Translations under genes and position numbers: made by a program
Assembly (NCBI GenBank): GCA_029550525.1
Contig: JAKPHF010000048.1
Coordinates: forward strand, 186,001-250,000
DNA: 64,000 nucleotides
Direction: 5' to 3'
DNA from: Planctomycetota bacterium
GTDB taxonomy: Bacteria; Planctomycetota; Phycisphaerae; UBA1845; PWPN01
Notes under the pieces: model-generated
Told to the model about the DNA's origin: nothing
What the model saw: the letters and a program-made list of their open reading frames with translations, nothing else
Databases searched by the model: none
Part shown: positions 1 through 8,654 of the stretch, piece by piece
Position numbering within the stretch: the stretch's first letter is position 1
Layout: the number at the start of each line of letters is the position of its first letter

Positions 1-2797
1 GAATCTGCCCCGGCAAGCAAACCGCCTGCGTCAGTGCTGCCTGTTCGCGGCCTTCAGCCGCCCATCGTTCGAGCCGCCGCGTCACGTTCTCGCATGACGC
101 GCTGCGAAGCGACAGCAGATCGGTAATCCGGATCTGGGCCAGATCATCGCGAGTCAAAAAGTGGGCTGCGCCAAAGTCGGCGATGGCCTCGAGCGCCGCG
201 CTCAGATTGCGCGTGAACACGAATTTGGCATACTCTCGCCCCTCGATGGCCCGACGGCAGAAGTGCTCGAAGCCGTCCGCGTCCACGCCGAGATTCAGCC
301 TGGCCAACTCGGCATTGACAGCGCTGCGGGTCGTCGCGTCCCAGACCTCCTCACGCGCCGCAGGCGTCTCCGCATTTCGTGCCCCGGCCACGATCGGCCG
401 CAAGTAAGCCTCGGCCATGCTCGCGTAGTTGGGCGACGTGATGTCATACGTGCCGGGGCGCAGGTGCCCATATCGCTCGACGAACGCATCCCATTCCAGC
501 TCACCGCGGGCGACCGCCGCCGCATCCTCCTGGAGACGGCTCGAGACCGTCCGCACGCTCGCGAGAAACGCGTCCTTCTGCGCCGCCGAGATGATCCCTG
601 CGTCAACCAGCGAGCGCAGCAGACTCACTGCCACGAAGCCGTTCCGCGCCAGGTGCGCGAACGCCAGCACGCTGCTCAACCGCGCGTCTTCCAGCCATAG
701 GAATGCCTTCTCCAGCGGCGGCAACTGCGCGGCGCGGATCGTTTCGAACCGCCGCTGCGCATCGGCCAGCACGGCCCAATCGCGCTCGCAGCGGGCGATC
801 CCGCCGCGGGTAATGCCGATGAGCGCCGAGCGAAGTCGGCGAATCTCCTCCTCGCTGAAGCGGGCCTGCCGCAGCCGGTCGGCCTTGGCATCGAAATCGA
901 ACGTCATGCAGGTGAACAGGACGTCGAATTCGACCTTGTCGTGCAGTTCGGGATTGCACGAAAGGTGATCGAGGTAATGCTCGAGCAGCCGCTCGGCCAG
1001 CGCGTCCGGCAATGCCGCCGGAATGAACGAGTTGAACGTCGCCCTTACGTCGATGTACGGATGCCCCAGTATATCGACCAGCAACTGGCAGGGCCGCACG
1101 TCGCGGTAGCCGTACTCGCTGCGCTGGCGGGCCCACGTTTCGTCGGTGATGAGGTAACGATACAACGAGAACGCCAGCCGCGAAGGCTTGGTGCCCACGA
1201 TCTCGGCCGGGTTCCAGTCGGTCATCACGCTCAACTGTGTCGATCGCCCCAGCAGATGCGGTCGCGGCCGCTGTAGCTCGCGGAAGAAGCGAATCGCGTC
1301 CCGCACCGCATCCGTGAACCGTTGATCGTCCACGGGATGGTCGGGATGCGCGACAGCGATGGGCCGAACCTGCAGGACATGTGCCGTGCCGTCGTCGGTG
1401 AAGGCGAACTCGATGTCGAGCGAGTCGTGTCCGACCAGTTGCTCGATTTCCTGCACGACGGCGATCAGCCGGTAGAACTCGCCGGGCAACCCCGGCCGCA
1501 GCATCATGCCGCGCTTCAGGAAGAGCGTGCGGACAGCCGAGCTTTCGCCCGACGTCACGGTGTCTGTGCGGCTCGTCGTGTTGTCGTAGTTGATGACGTA
1601 GTACGGGGCTCCCAGCGTGGGCGTGCGGGTCATGACCACGCCGCTCATGGTCACGTTCCGCAGCATCTCCTGCACGAGCACCTGGTTCTGCTCGTCGGGC
1701 TCGCCGTAAGACGCCAGCACGCGCTCGATGGCTTCGGCCAGTCGAGGCGTGTCGCTGGCCGGCACGTCGAGCACGCTCGTGTACGCTCCGGCCGACGACT
1801 GCCGCCAACTGTCCTCGCTCAGTGCGCTGCTGCGGACGATGACGTTGGCGTCCGCAAACGCTTGTTCGATCCGATCGAGCACGGCGGGACGGTTGCGTTG
1901 CCACTCGCCATGCGTGAACGAGACCGATTCGCCAATGTGCCCGATCTGCACGAGCGGGCGCAGCCGTTCCAGCGACTCGGCCTTCGTGCCCAGCACGAAT
2001 CGGGCCAAATCCTGCGGGGCGTTGAGTTCGGCCCAGTGGCCGTTGACGTCCACGACGGTCGCGGACACGCCGTGTCGCACGAGGAAAGCGATCACCTCGG
2101 GCAAGCCGTCCGTCGGCTTGAACACGCCGGATGCTAATACGTTCTGCAACCGAGCCGCCGTTCGGCCCGAGAGCTTCAGCAGCCCGGCAAATTCGGTCAC
2201 ATCGTCGCTCGCCGGCAGGTGCTTGCCGATTTCGAGTACTTCGCCGCCCGACACCCGCACCTTCTCGGCCCGGTCGATCTCGGCCCGACTGCGATTCTCG
2301 TAGCGCACGCGCCATTGTGTATCGATGGCCACCACCACGTCGGCGTCGCAGCTTTCCAGCCGTTCGACGATCTCCGGCCGAAAGACCACGTCGGCATAGC
2401 TCACGTAGGTGGCGGTTTCCGAGACGATGGGCGCAACGGCCAGCGATCGGGCCGGGCCCGTGGTCTCCCAATCGGGATTGAAATCAAAGCGGATATCGCG
2501 GAACCGGTCCATGACCGCACCGGCCATGTAACCGCCCACGAAATGCACGTCGGCATCGGGGAGGACGGAAAACGCCGATAGCAGCCAGTCAAGCACGCAG
2601 CCTTGCTGGCCGACCCGGGTTACCGCCGTCGGCAACCCGCCGTGAATGTTTCGGCCCGCCCCCAGGATCACCACCCGGTAGGCCGGCGTCTCCAGGACCG
2701 CCCCCGCCGCTCGAGCATGCGTGCGGCTGCGGTTTTCGAGCGTCGCGCAGCCGTGCACCGCCGCAACGCTCGCCACTCCATTCTTCCGCGAGCCCAT
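1..2797 (-). CDS. Nucleotidyltransferase / PEP-synthase-like (PPDK N-domain) fusion, 3' end cut by window
   Basis: The frame is open for 932 codons from ATG at 2797 to the window edge, so the C-terminus is missing. Residues about 40-250 resemble a GT-A nucleotidyltransferase (VILGAGRN near residue 43, then a glycine/proline loop). Residues about 280-500 match the ATP-grasp domain of PEP synthase and pyruvate phosphate dikinase, with a VRSSALSED motif near residue 320. A FNSFIPA motif near residue 587 is typical of the PEP-synthase-like proteins found in capsule and LPS loci. The swivelling phosphohistidine domain is not in the visible part. The start at 2797 is preferred over the in-frame ATG at 2806 because AAGG lies nine bases upstream of it. 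The likely role is making or modifying an activated sugar or pyruvylated polysaccharide precursor, which is an inference from domains and neighbours. Confidence 0.8.
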   Translation of the reverse strand, partial: MGSRKNGVASVAAVHGCATLENRSRTHARAAGAVLETPAYRVVILGAGRNIHGGLPTAVTRVGQQGCVLDWLLSAFSVLPDADVHFVGGYMAGAVMDRFRDIRFDFNPDWETTGPARSLAVAPIVSETATYVSYADVVFRPEIVERLESCDADVVVAIDTQWRVRYENRSRAEIDRAEKVRVSGGEVLEIGKHLPASDDVTEFAGLLKLSGRTAARLQNVLASGVFKPTDGLPEVIAFLVRHGVSATVVDVNGHWAELNAPQDLARFVLGTKAESLERLRPLVQIGHIGESVSFTHGEWQRNRPAVLDRIEQAFADANVIVRSSALSEDSWRQSSAGAYTSVLDVPASDTPRLAEAIERVLASYGEPDEQNQVLVQEMLRNVTMSGVVMTRTPTLGAPYYVINYDNTTSRTDTVTSGESSAVRTLFLKRGMMLRPGLPGEFYRLIAVVQEIEQLVGHDSLDIEFAFTDDGTAHVLQVRPIAVAHPDHPVDDQRFTDAVRDAIRFFRELQRPRPHLLGRSTQLSVMTDWNPAEIVGTKPSRLAFSLYRYLITDETWARQRSEYGYRDVRPCQLLVDILGHPYIDVRATFNSFIPAALPDALAERLLEHYLDHLSCNPELHDKVEFDVLFTCMTFDFDAKADRLRQARFSEEEIRRLRSALIGITRGGIARCERDWAVLADAQRRFETIRAAQLPPLEKAFLWLEDARLSSVLAFAHLARNGFVAVSLLRSLVDAGIISAAQKDAFLASVRTVSSRLQEDAAAVARGELEWDAFVERYGHLRPGTYDITSPNYASMAEAYLRPIVAGARNAETPAAREEVWDATTRSAVNAELARLNLGVDADGFEHFCRRAIEGREYAKFVFTRNLSAALEAIADFGAAHFLTRDDLAQIRITDLLSLRSASCENVTRRLERWAAEGREQAALTQAVCLPGQI

Positions 2798-2900
2798 GCC
2801 TGACATCCTTGTCAACATTCAGAGCCGAGTCGTTACACCGGCGACGGGTTCACCCGCTCGGTTCGCCGCGTCATCGCGTCGCCGTGCTGCCGCTGATCGT

Positions 2901-3038
2901 TCACGGCGTCCGGCGGAACAGCCGGAACAGCCGAGCCAGGCTTTGACGGAAGAACAAGCCCATGCCGATGACGCTGCCCGCCACCAACTGCAACAGAAGA
3001 CTGCCGCTGCCCGGATCGATGTATGCCAGACTCAACAT
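2901..3038 (-). CDS. YIDPGSG-motif membrane microprotein (45 aa)
   Basis: This is a 45-residue protein. It begins MLSLA, carries the motif YIDPGSGSLLLQ at residues 6-17, has one hydrophobic helix (about 14-32) and ends in an Arg-rich tail. The motif recurs in tiny conserved proteins encoded in polysaccharide and alkaline-phosphatase-like gene clusters of many phyla, and its biochemical function is unknown. ATG at 3038 is favoured because AAGGAG sits nine bases upstream. An ATG at 3047 in the same frame abuts the Shine-Dalgarno sequence and is less likely. It lies 103 bp upstream of the PEP-synthase-like fusion on the same strand, so the two may be cotranscribed. Confidence 0.75.
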   Translation of the reverse strand: MLSLAYIDPGSGSLLLQLVAGSVIGMGLFFRQSLARLFRLFRRTP

Positions 3039-3434
3039 TCCAGTCATCTCCTTGACTTACACAGACACTTGCACGCACAGGCCTGGTTTCGGTGGCACGG
3101 CGATCCCGTACACCGGCGAGCGCAGATCCCGGCTTTTACGTCCCACCCCGTCGCGCACGACGGGACGATCGGCCTTCCCGCGCCCGATAAACCGGGCCGC
3201 ATCTGAGATATCGCGAATTCCCCGACCGATCTGAACCTAATTCCGCCCCGTTTCAGCGCTTCGGAAGCATGGCTTCGTGAGGAGCGTCGCGTGGAAACAA
3301 ACCGGCAGGTTCGAATCTCGGCCGCGTGGTCCGCGAGGTGCTATGACGTAGGCGAGACGATCGGCCGATCCGAAGGTCTGATAAAAAGGGACGAATGGGG
3401 CGTCCAACGGGCAGAGAGCCGAGCAGTTTGCCGG
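3039..3434. other. 396-bp intergenic region
   Basis: No convincing gene is seen here. It lies upstream of the minus-strand microprotein and downstream of the gluzincin lipoprotein gene, so it probably holds the promoter of the former and the end of the latter transcript. No clear hexamers or terminator hairpin stand out. Confidence 0.5.
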
Positions 3435-4436
3435 TCAGTAGACCAGGCGGCGAGCGTAGGCACGCAACTCATCTTCGAAGTCGTCCAGCTCTTGCGTGAT
3501 GTAGTGCCGGAAGAGGATCTCACCGTCGCTCAGGTCCGCCGCTTCCGGCGTGGTCGCACGGTACGCGTTAATGTTGTCGCGCATGCGGTCGGTGCCCACG
3601 TCGTCCAGCAGCCGCGCGAACGCATCGCGGTACTGCGGGCTGTGCTGCAGGAACAACACGGTTATCCACACTTGGGCGTAGTAGCCGCGGGCTCGCTGAC
3701 CTGGGCGAACAACCGCTTCGCCCGCGTGCATGCTCAGCAACTTGTTCAAGGGGATCATGCTGTCCGGGATGGACAGAGCCTCGCGAAGACTGTTCTTGCG
3801 CAACAAGTTGCGCTGGGGACGAAAGACAGGCCGGTAACCCTCGAGGTCGAAGTCTTCAAACTGCGTGGCCAGACCCTCGTTGAGCCAAGCGGGAATCGGC
3901 CCGGACCGTTGGCGTGCGAGATACTGATGCAAGCCCTCGTGGGCGAGCAGCGCCAAGGTGTGATCGCGTTTGACATCCCATAGCACCGAAGTGCCGGTCG
4001 CCTGGTCCATGTAGCCGCCCGAGAGGATGTGCAGATAGGTGTCGGCATGGGCGGGAGCGAATCGCCGCGTGAACAGGGCCCATTCCTGGCGATTTCTGAA
4101 GATATAGACGACCATCCTCTCGCCGGCCGGTTGTTCCGGCGGAATCAACCTCGCGTACTCGCGGTAGGCGGATTCCACGAACACCGGTAGTACGTCGCGA
4201 AGCACAGTGTCAGCGCTGGTCGTGCGCAGATCGTAGTGCTCGGTGAGGATCTGCACACCCCGAAGCCCGGCGGGCGAAACCCACTCACGTGTTTCGAACG
4301 CGACCGGCCGGGCCGACGCCCCGGCGCACCCGGCTGCGAGCACCGCGGTCCCACCGAGTAGCAGGACCAACGCGCGGCAGACGATGCTCACTGGCTTGCA
4401 GCATCGGGCGATCGGACTTGCCAGCGGGTCGAGCAT
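3435..4436 (-). CDS. Putative lipoprotein metallopeptidase, gluzincin type (DUF1570-like)
   Basis: A 333-residue protein with a lipoprotein signal (hydrophobic stretch 22-36, lipobox LAAGC with Cys37). HEGLH at residues 166-170 is a zinc HExxH motif, and the following WLNEGLA (Glu187) supplies the third ligand as in gluzincins. The arrangement is typical of DUF1570-like proteins common in Planctomycetota. The frame opens further upstream, but that part overlaps the methyltransferase gene, so ATG 4436 is chosen; a GTG 45 bp downstream is an alternative. It probably acts on the outside of a membrane and the substrate is unknown. It ends the minus-strand run that starts with the deacetylase gene. 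Confidence 0.72.
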   Translation of the reverse strand: MLDPLASPIARCCKPVSIVCRALVLLLGGTAVLAAGCAGASARPVAFETREWVSPAGLRGVQILTEHYDLRTTSADTVLRDVLPVFVESAYREYARLIPPEQPAGERMVVYIFRNRQEWALFTRRFAPAHADTYLHILSGGYMDQATGTSVLWDVKRDHTLALLAHEGLHQYLARQRSGPIPAWLNEGLATQFEDFDLEGYRPVFRPQRNLLRKNSLREALSIPDSMIPLNKLLSMHAGEAVVRPGQRARGYYAQVWITVLFLQHSPQYRDAFARLLDDVGTDRMRDNINAYRATTPEAADLSDGEILFRHYITQELDDFEDELRAYARRLVY

Positions 4437-4509
4437 GCCGGCCCAGTATACTGCCTGCCGGCAGCGATACCACGCTTCGCTGGCGGCATAACGGCCGATC
4501 GAGTCGCAG

Positions 4510-5415
4510 CTACGGCGCGACTGCCATCGGCATGAAGGCCGTAAGCTGCGCATCGCGAACGGCGGCGGATCGAGTTCGCCGCACGTCGGGCACGATGAAA
4601 ACGAAGTCGAACGCGAAGTAGCGGATGAACCACGACCACACGCTCGACAACGGCCAGCGGGCCACACGCTTCATGAGCGGGCTGTCGCGGAATTTCATGG
4701 GTTGCACCTTATAGCCAACCGGCCGGGCATGGCGAACGAATTTGTGGGCGCTGTTGAAGTTGTGGTTGGACAGGTGGAAATCGGTACCGCGGCCGAAGAC
4801 CTTCTCCGCGATGAAACGCCGCATGCGATTGGGCAGGGCTGCGATCACCGGCAGATTGTAGATGGGATCCCGGCGAATGCTCTTGAGGGCCACGCCGGTG
4901 TGAAGCACGGCAACGCCGCCGGGCCGAAGCACGCGAGCGATCTCGGCGAAGAACCCATCCAGATCCTCGACCATCTCGACCAGTTCCATAGCCATGACCA
5001 CGTCGAAACTGGCGTCGGCGAACGGCCATCGCTTGAACGCATCACAACGGACGATCCGAAATCCCGCGTCCGAGCGCCCCAGTGCGGGCATGCGCGTCGC
5101 GAACTGGCCGTAACCGAAGTCGAACTTGTCAGCCGCCACGCAGTCGGCGCCGCGGGCGTGCAGGGCCACGAGATCACCCGCATAGGCGCTGCCCATGTCA
5201 AGAATGCGCTTGCCCTCCAACGGGCCGATGAGCGCTTCGATTTCGTCGGCCAGCTTGAGCCCGCGTTCGAAAAGACTCCCGACCCACTGTTGTGTGGCCG
5301 GACGCAGGTCGAACGACGCCAGCATGGCAAGGTACTGGCGACGCAGCACCTCGACACGTTTGTCCCGCGAGTGCTCGACCGTCGCGGATGCAGCCGTGTT
5401 GTTCTGCTTGCTCAT
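4510..5415 (-). CDS. Class I SAM-dependent methyltransferase
   Basis: 301 residues. Motif I is ILDMGSAYAG (71-80), followed by an acidic post-I residue and a late VLRPGGVAVLHTG segment typical of Methyltransf_11/25 enzymes. The C-terminal part is hydrophobic and aromatic. ATG 5415 overlaps the TGA of the upstream acyltransferase gene by four bases (ATGA), which fixes the start and suggests translational coupling. In this context it probably methylates a sugar, lipid-linked glycan or other precursor of the polysaccharide; the substrate cannot be read from sequence. Confidence 0.82.
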   Translation of the reverse strand: MSKQNNTAASATVEHSRDKRVEVLRRQYLAMLASFDLRPATQQWVGSLFERGLKLADEIEALIGPLEGKRILDMGSAYAGDLVALHARGADCVAADKFDFGYGQFATRMPALGRSDAGFRIVRCDAFKRWPFADASFDVVMAMELVEMVEDLDGFFAEIARVLRPGGVAVLHTGVALKSIRRDPIYNLPVIAALPNRMRRFIAEKVFGRGTDFHLSNHNFNSAHKFVRHARPVGYKVQPMKFRDSPLMKRVARWPLSSVWSWFIRYFAFDFVFIVPDVRRTRSAAVRDAQLTAFMPMAVAP

Positions 5416-6614
5416 GGCGCTGCTCCCACCGCCGAAGTGGCGGCCGAACGGACGGTCATGACCTGCCGGACACGATGCACAGCTCGCCGGGCCCGTTCCC
5501 AGGTTTCGGCCCCGAAACATTGTGAAATGGCGCGTTTTGCGAGATTTTTCGCGCGGCCCGCTGTGACGGCCGCTCGTGCCGCCACACTGCAGCCGACCAG
5601 AAGGGTGGACTGCTCGACGCAGGTATTCGTCCAACGAAACTTGTAAGCTTCCTCGCCACGGAGAAAGTCGTACCGACGCAGGCCTTCAGCAATCGCCTGT
5701 TCGATGCTGTGCGACAACAATATGATTCCCGGGCTCTCGATGGGGCAATCGGGAGCCCAGCCCATCTGGTAGTAGCTGGCGGTATCCCGGTGGTGGAAAC
5801 AGATCAGAACGGCTTGGATGGCACCGTTCGTGGATAGCACGAACAGCCGCAGACCATCGCACCCGGCGCTGGCCGAGCAGAAGCGGTGCAGAAAAGCCTG
5901 CATGGCTGGGTCGCGAAAGTTGCCGGGCAAACCTTCGGTTTCCCAGCGCCGACGATGCAATTCGAAGAACTCGTCGAGAACAGCGTGGATGCGAGCACCT
6001 TCGCGGACGAGTTCGACGCGAGCGGACGCGTCCTTGTGCAGACCCCGACGCCGGCGGCGCACGTGATAGCGCATGTTGGACGACAAGCTCGCCAGCAACT
6101 CGTCGTATGTCTTCGGCAACTCGATGTAGGGTACGCGACGCTGTTCGCGCTCGTGCAGGGCGAAGCGGTTGCGCCGAGCCCAGGCGATCAAACCGGCTCG
6201 GGTCGGCGAATCCGGATGCAATTCGCCGAACAGGAGTCCATCGTACTCGCCCGATCGCCGCTCCAGCTCCGGCAGAATGACGGCCAGGCAGCGCGGCCTG
6301 TCCTCGGGCCGGGCGAGCAGATCGAGATGATCGCCGCTGACCCGTTCGCGCCCCATGAAGCTCAGCCAGCGGACAGCACCCTGACGTTGGATGCACAGCG
6401 GGGCCAGCCCGACCGTGTGCCCACCGGGTTCGCGAACGACGCCGATCATGGGAATGGCTTCTCGACCGACGGTCTCCCACCAGCAACGGCACCAGTGGTA
6501 CGAGCTGAAGAGCGACGCATCGGGTAAGCAGCGGCTCAACTCGATCCACGCCGGCTCGAGTCCGGGGTCATCGAAGGAGGTATACCATTCGAGTTGAAGT
6601 GCCTGCGGCTCCAT
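5412..6614 (-). CDS. FemAB/CelD-like GNAT-fold acyltransferase
   Basis: 400 residues with the layout of the BcsL/CelD and FemAB families: an N-terminal half with LEWYTSFDD and SYHWCRCWW, a middle helix with SSNMRYHVRRRRR, and a C-terminal GNAT domain ending in EEAYKFRWTN (a common signature of exopolysaccharide-associated members). It starts three bases after the deacetylase stop and overlaps the methyltransferase start by four bases, so the three genes form an operon. FemAB-like proteins with a deacetylase are typical of exopolysaccharide and exosortase-associated clusters; transfer of an acyl or aminoacyl group to a glycan is the likely role. Confidence 0.8.
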   Translation of the reverse strand: MEPQALQLEWYTSFDDPGLEPAWIELSRCLPDASLFSSYHWCRCWWETVGREAIPMIGVVREPGGHTVGLAPLCIQRQGAVRWLSFMGRERVSGDHLDLLARPEDRPRCLAVILPELERRSGEYDGLLFGELHPDSPTRAGLIAWARRNRFALHEREQRRVPYIELPKTYDELLASLSSNMRYHVRRRRRGLHKDASARVELVREGARIHAVLDEFFELHRRRWETEGLPGNFRDPAMQAFLHRFCSASAGCDGLRLFVLSTNGAIQAVLICFHHRDTASYYQMGWAPDCPIESPGIILLSHSIEQAIAEGLRRYDFLRGEEAYKFRWTNTCVEQSTLLVGCSVAARAAVTAGRAKNLAKRAISQCFGAETWERARRAVHRVRQVMTVRSAATSAVGAAP

Positions 6615-6617
6615 GGG

Positions 6618-7625
6618 CTACGCCGACCTCCGCCGCAGCGTGAGCGGTTCGTTCAAGCCGAACACTGCCGCGAGAAATGCCTGGTCGCTGCAGTGTCGGC
6701 CGATGGCGATGCGGTGCAGTTCGAGCGGCGGCGTCTCCGGGCCGTTCCAACCCGGCTGTTCGGTCACGGCGAAGGGCACGCCGATCGCAGCCAGAATGTC
6801 GGTGTCGAAACGATCGTAATCGCCGGCCAGTCCGTTCGGATACGCAAAGGGGACGTCAAATCGCCTCAGCTTGCTCCGGACGCGGGCAATCGATTCGAGG
6901 ATTTCATCTCGGCGCGTCCGGCGCTTTTCACAGCTCAAAATGACGTGGTTGACGGTATGGGCGCCCACTTCCATTCCGGCGGCCTGCAACTCGTGTGCCT
7001 GTTCCCACGTCATCATGGCCAGGCATTGCACGGCGGCCGGATCGATCTCATGGCGATGCTCCTGCCATAGCCCGAGCACCTCGGGGGCATACTTGGAAAG
7101 ACTGATGGTCTTGGCATAGCCGTTCTCGGCGACGGCTCTTTGACAGTCCTCACTCGTGACGGACGACAGCACGTGGCCGTTGAGCGGCCGAAGGAGCCGG
7201 ATGACGTCGTTGAGCAAGAGTCGATCCGTGCCGATGTAACCGGTCGCCAGGAAGAACGTCGCGAGGTGGCCGTACTTCCGCAGTATGGGCAAGCCGAGCG
7301 TGACGTTGTCCGCCATTCCGTCATCGAACGTGATGCACACCGACGGCGGCGCGTCCGGGTCGGCTCGTACCTCTTCGAGCACACGTGACAGCGGGCGGGC
7401 CGGCCCCAACTCCGCCAGCATGGCCATCTGCCGCTCGAACTGCGAGACGCTGACGTAATGGGAGGGCACCCACGGACGAGCGGCCAGCTCGTCAGGCACG
7501 ATCCCGTGGTACGTCAGCACACGAAAGTGTCCGCGATGACTGTCGAAATGCCGCCGCGCCCAGCCGGATTCGAGGGCCAACCGGCGGGCGGCGCGGTTGA
7601 ACAGCTTGTGAATGATCTCGTACAT
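6618..7625 (-). CDS. Polysaccharide deacetylase (NodB-like, CE4)
   Basis: 335 residues. Motif 1 TFDDG is at residues 99-103 and the metal motif HTVNH at 223-227, both intact, so an active metal-dependent N- or O-deacetylase is likely. The N-terminus has a short amphipathic stretch but no clear signal peptide. An extra segment between the two motifs (about 130-200) resembles the long insertion in exopolysaccharide-cluster deacetylases. It is the first gene of the operon with the acyltransferase and methyltransferase. Confidence 0.88.
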   Translation of the reverse strand: MYEIIHKLFNRAARRLALESGWARRHFDSHRGHFRVLTYHGIVPDELAARPWVPSHYVSVSQFERQMAMLAELGPARPLSRVLEEVRADPDAPPSVCITFDDGMADNVTLGLPILRKYGHLATFFLATGYIGTDRLLLNDVIRLLRPLNGHVLSSVTSEDCQRAVAENGYAKTISLSKYAPEVLGLWQEHRHEIDPAAVQCLAMMTWEQAHELQAAGMEVGAHTVNHVILSCEKRRTRRDEILESIARVRSKLRRFDVPFAYPNGLAGDYDRFDTDILAAIGVPFAVTEQPGWNGPETPPLELHRIAIGRHCSDQAFLAAVFGLNEPLTLRRRSA

Positions 7626-7840
7626 CCCACCGTGTTATCGGAAGGATGGAGAACGGGGTGAATCTATCGGGGCGGCATTTCCGCGCCGTCCGATAACTCG
7701 GCCCGTGGCAAACGCATCGTCTCCGGGAGGTCCCCCAGCCTGTCCCGGAAAGACGGATCTCAGAATCGGGGTTTGCCGGATTCAGCAGAATTCCTCGGTT
7801 CGATAGCTTTGAGTGGAACGACGGAAGGGGAATCAAAGCA

Positions 7841-8158
7841 ATGCAGTCCAGAACGCAACACATGACGAACAAGGCTCAGTTGGCGAATGGGGTGACAGTT
7901 TTACACGGCGAGGATTGCGACGGCGACGTGGTCTTTCGTTATGCCAACGGGCGGGAAGTGCGCACGAGCTGGGCCCAACTGGCGGGAATTGAGCGGCTGA
8001 TCGGCGATCTTCAGGATGCCTACGAGCTTTTGCTCGCCCGGGCGCACTGTCCGCATAGCTGCGCTCATCTGCCCGTCGATATCCTCGCTCGGATCGACGA
8101 GACGTTGTATCGAACCAAGGCCGCCGTCCAGAAGACCGGAACACTGTTCCGCGAATGA
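7841..8158 (+). CDS. Small orphan protein, paralogue A
   Basis: 105 residues of unrecognised family. A short beta-rich start (LANG-TV, then YANGREV-TSW) is followed by a long helix with YELLLARA and a C-terminal helix; there is no signal peptide. The sequence is clearly related to the small protein encoded convergently at 8231-8506: they share the L-NG-TV, D--G, Y--G--V-T-W-Q and YE-LL-RA positions. ATG 7841 has a GGAAGGGG-like ribosome site about ten bases upstream; an internal ATG at 7862 would match the paralogue's length better but lacks one. Function unknown. Confidence 0.7.
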   Translation: MQSRTQHMTNKAQLANGVTVLHGEDCDGDVVFRYANGREVRTSWAQLAGIERLIGDLQDAYELLLARAHCPHSCAHLPVDILARIDETLYRTKAAVQKTGTLFRE

Positions 8159-8230
8159 GGTGTTGGGAGGCGAGCATCCCGCCCGGCCTCACCAGCGGGC
8201 GAGATACTCGTCCTTCGAGCTGCGCATCGG

Positions 8231-8506
8231 TTAATTGGCCCGGTTGGCGGTGGTCAACGCGAAGAGCAGATCATCCAACTCTGCCAACTTGTCCACGCAT
8301 AGCGCCGGGCCCTCAAGCCCGGTGCTGGCGCGCAGCAAGAGCTCCTCGTACAGTTCGCGCAGCATCTGCACCACCTGCTCCATCATTCCGACCTGCTTCC
8401 AGGTTGTCTGAACTTGGGAGCCGTCCGGGTACTGCATAATCAGCCTGCCGTGAGCGTCCACGTCAAACCAGACGGTCGTTCCATTGCTCAGTTGCGTTTG
8501 CCGCAC
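8231..8506 (-). CDS. Small orphan protein, paralogue B (GTG start)
   Basis: 91 residues. The frame extends upstream to 8692, but GTG at 8506 has a perfect GGAGGT six bases upstream (8513-8518), and this start puts the N-terminus exactly where paralogue A begins its homology. The protein has the same pattern as A: LSNGTTV, a tight YPDG turn, V-T-W-Q, then a helix with YEELLLRA. It lies 148 bp downstream of the glycosyltransferase stop on the same strand and points towards paralogue A. No known domain is recognised. Confidence 0.72.
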   Translation of the reverse strand: MRQTQLSNGTTVWFDVDAHGRLIMQYPDGSQVQTTWKQVGMMEQVVQMLRELYEELLLRASTGLEGPALCVDKLAELDDLLFALTTANRAN

Positions 8507-8654
8507 GTCCGCACCTCCATGCGGATACATCGGCAGAACTGGTAGACGAACCCCCTCAGGGTAAGCCTGAAACGCGCCTCCTGGAATCAACTCGCTGAGA
8601 CCGGATTGCGGGCTGGTGCCAACGCAGTATGTGGTGGAGGGTACCATACCAGGC

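Noticed and set aside
603..2471. Long alternative open frame on the minus strand (over 600 codons) within the PEP-synthase-like gene
   Set aside because: Its product is rich in Arg, Gly and Ala without any motif. The overlapping frame encodes recognisable domains. Long shadow frames are expected in such GC-rich DNA.
3300..3330. GGTTCGAATC, like the T-loop of a tRNA
   Set aside because: The flanking five bases on each side do not pair, and no acceptor or anticodon arm can be built around it.
3662..3670. Perfect DnaA box TTATCCACA
   Set aside because: It lies alone inside the gluzincin gene, nearly 50 kb from dnaA. A single nonamer is expected by chance at this frequency.
4437..4667. Upstream extension of the gluzincin lipoprotein frame
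   Set aside because: It overlaps the methyltransferase gene and would bury the lipoprotein signal about 80 residues inside the protein.
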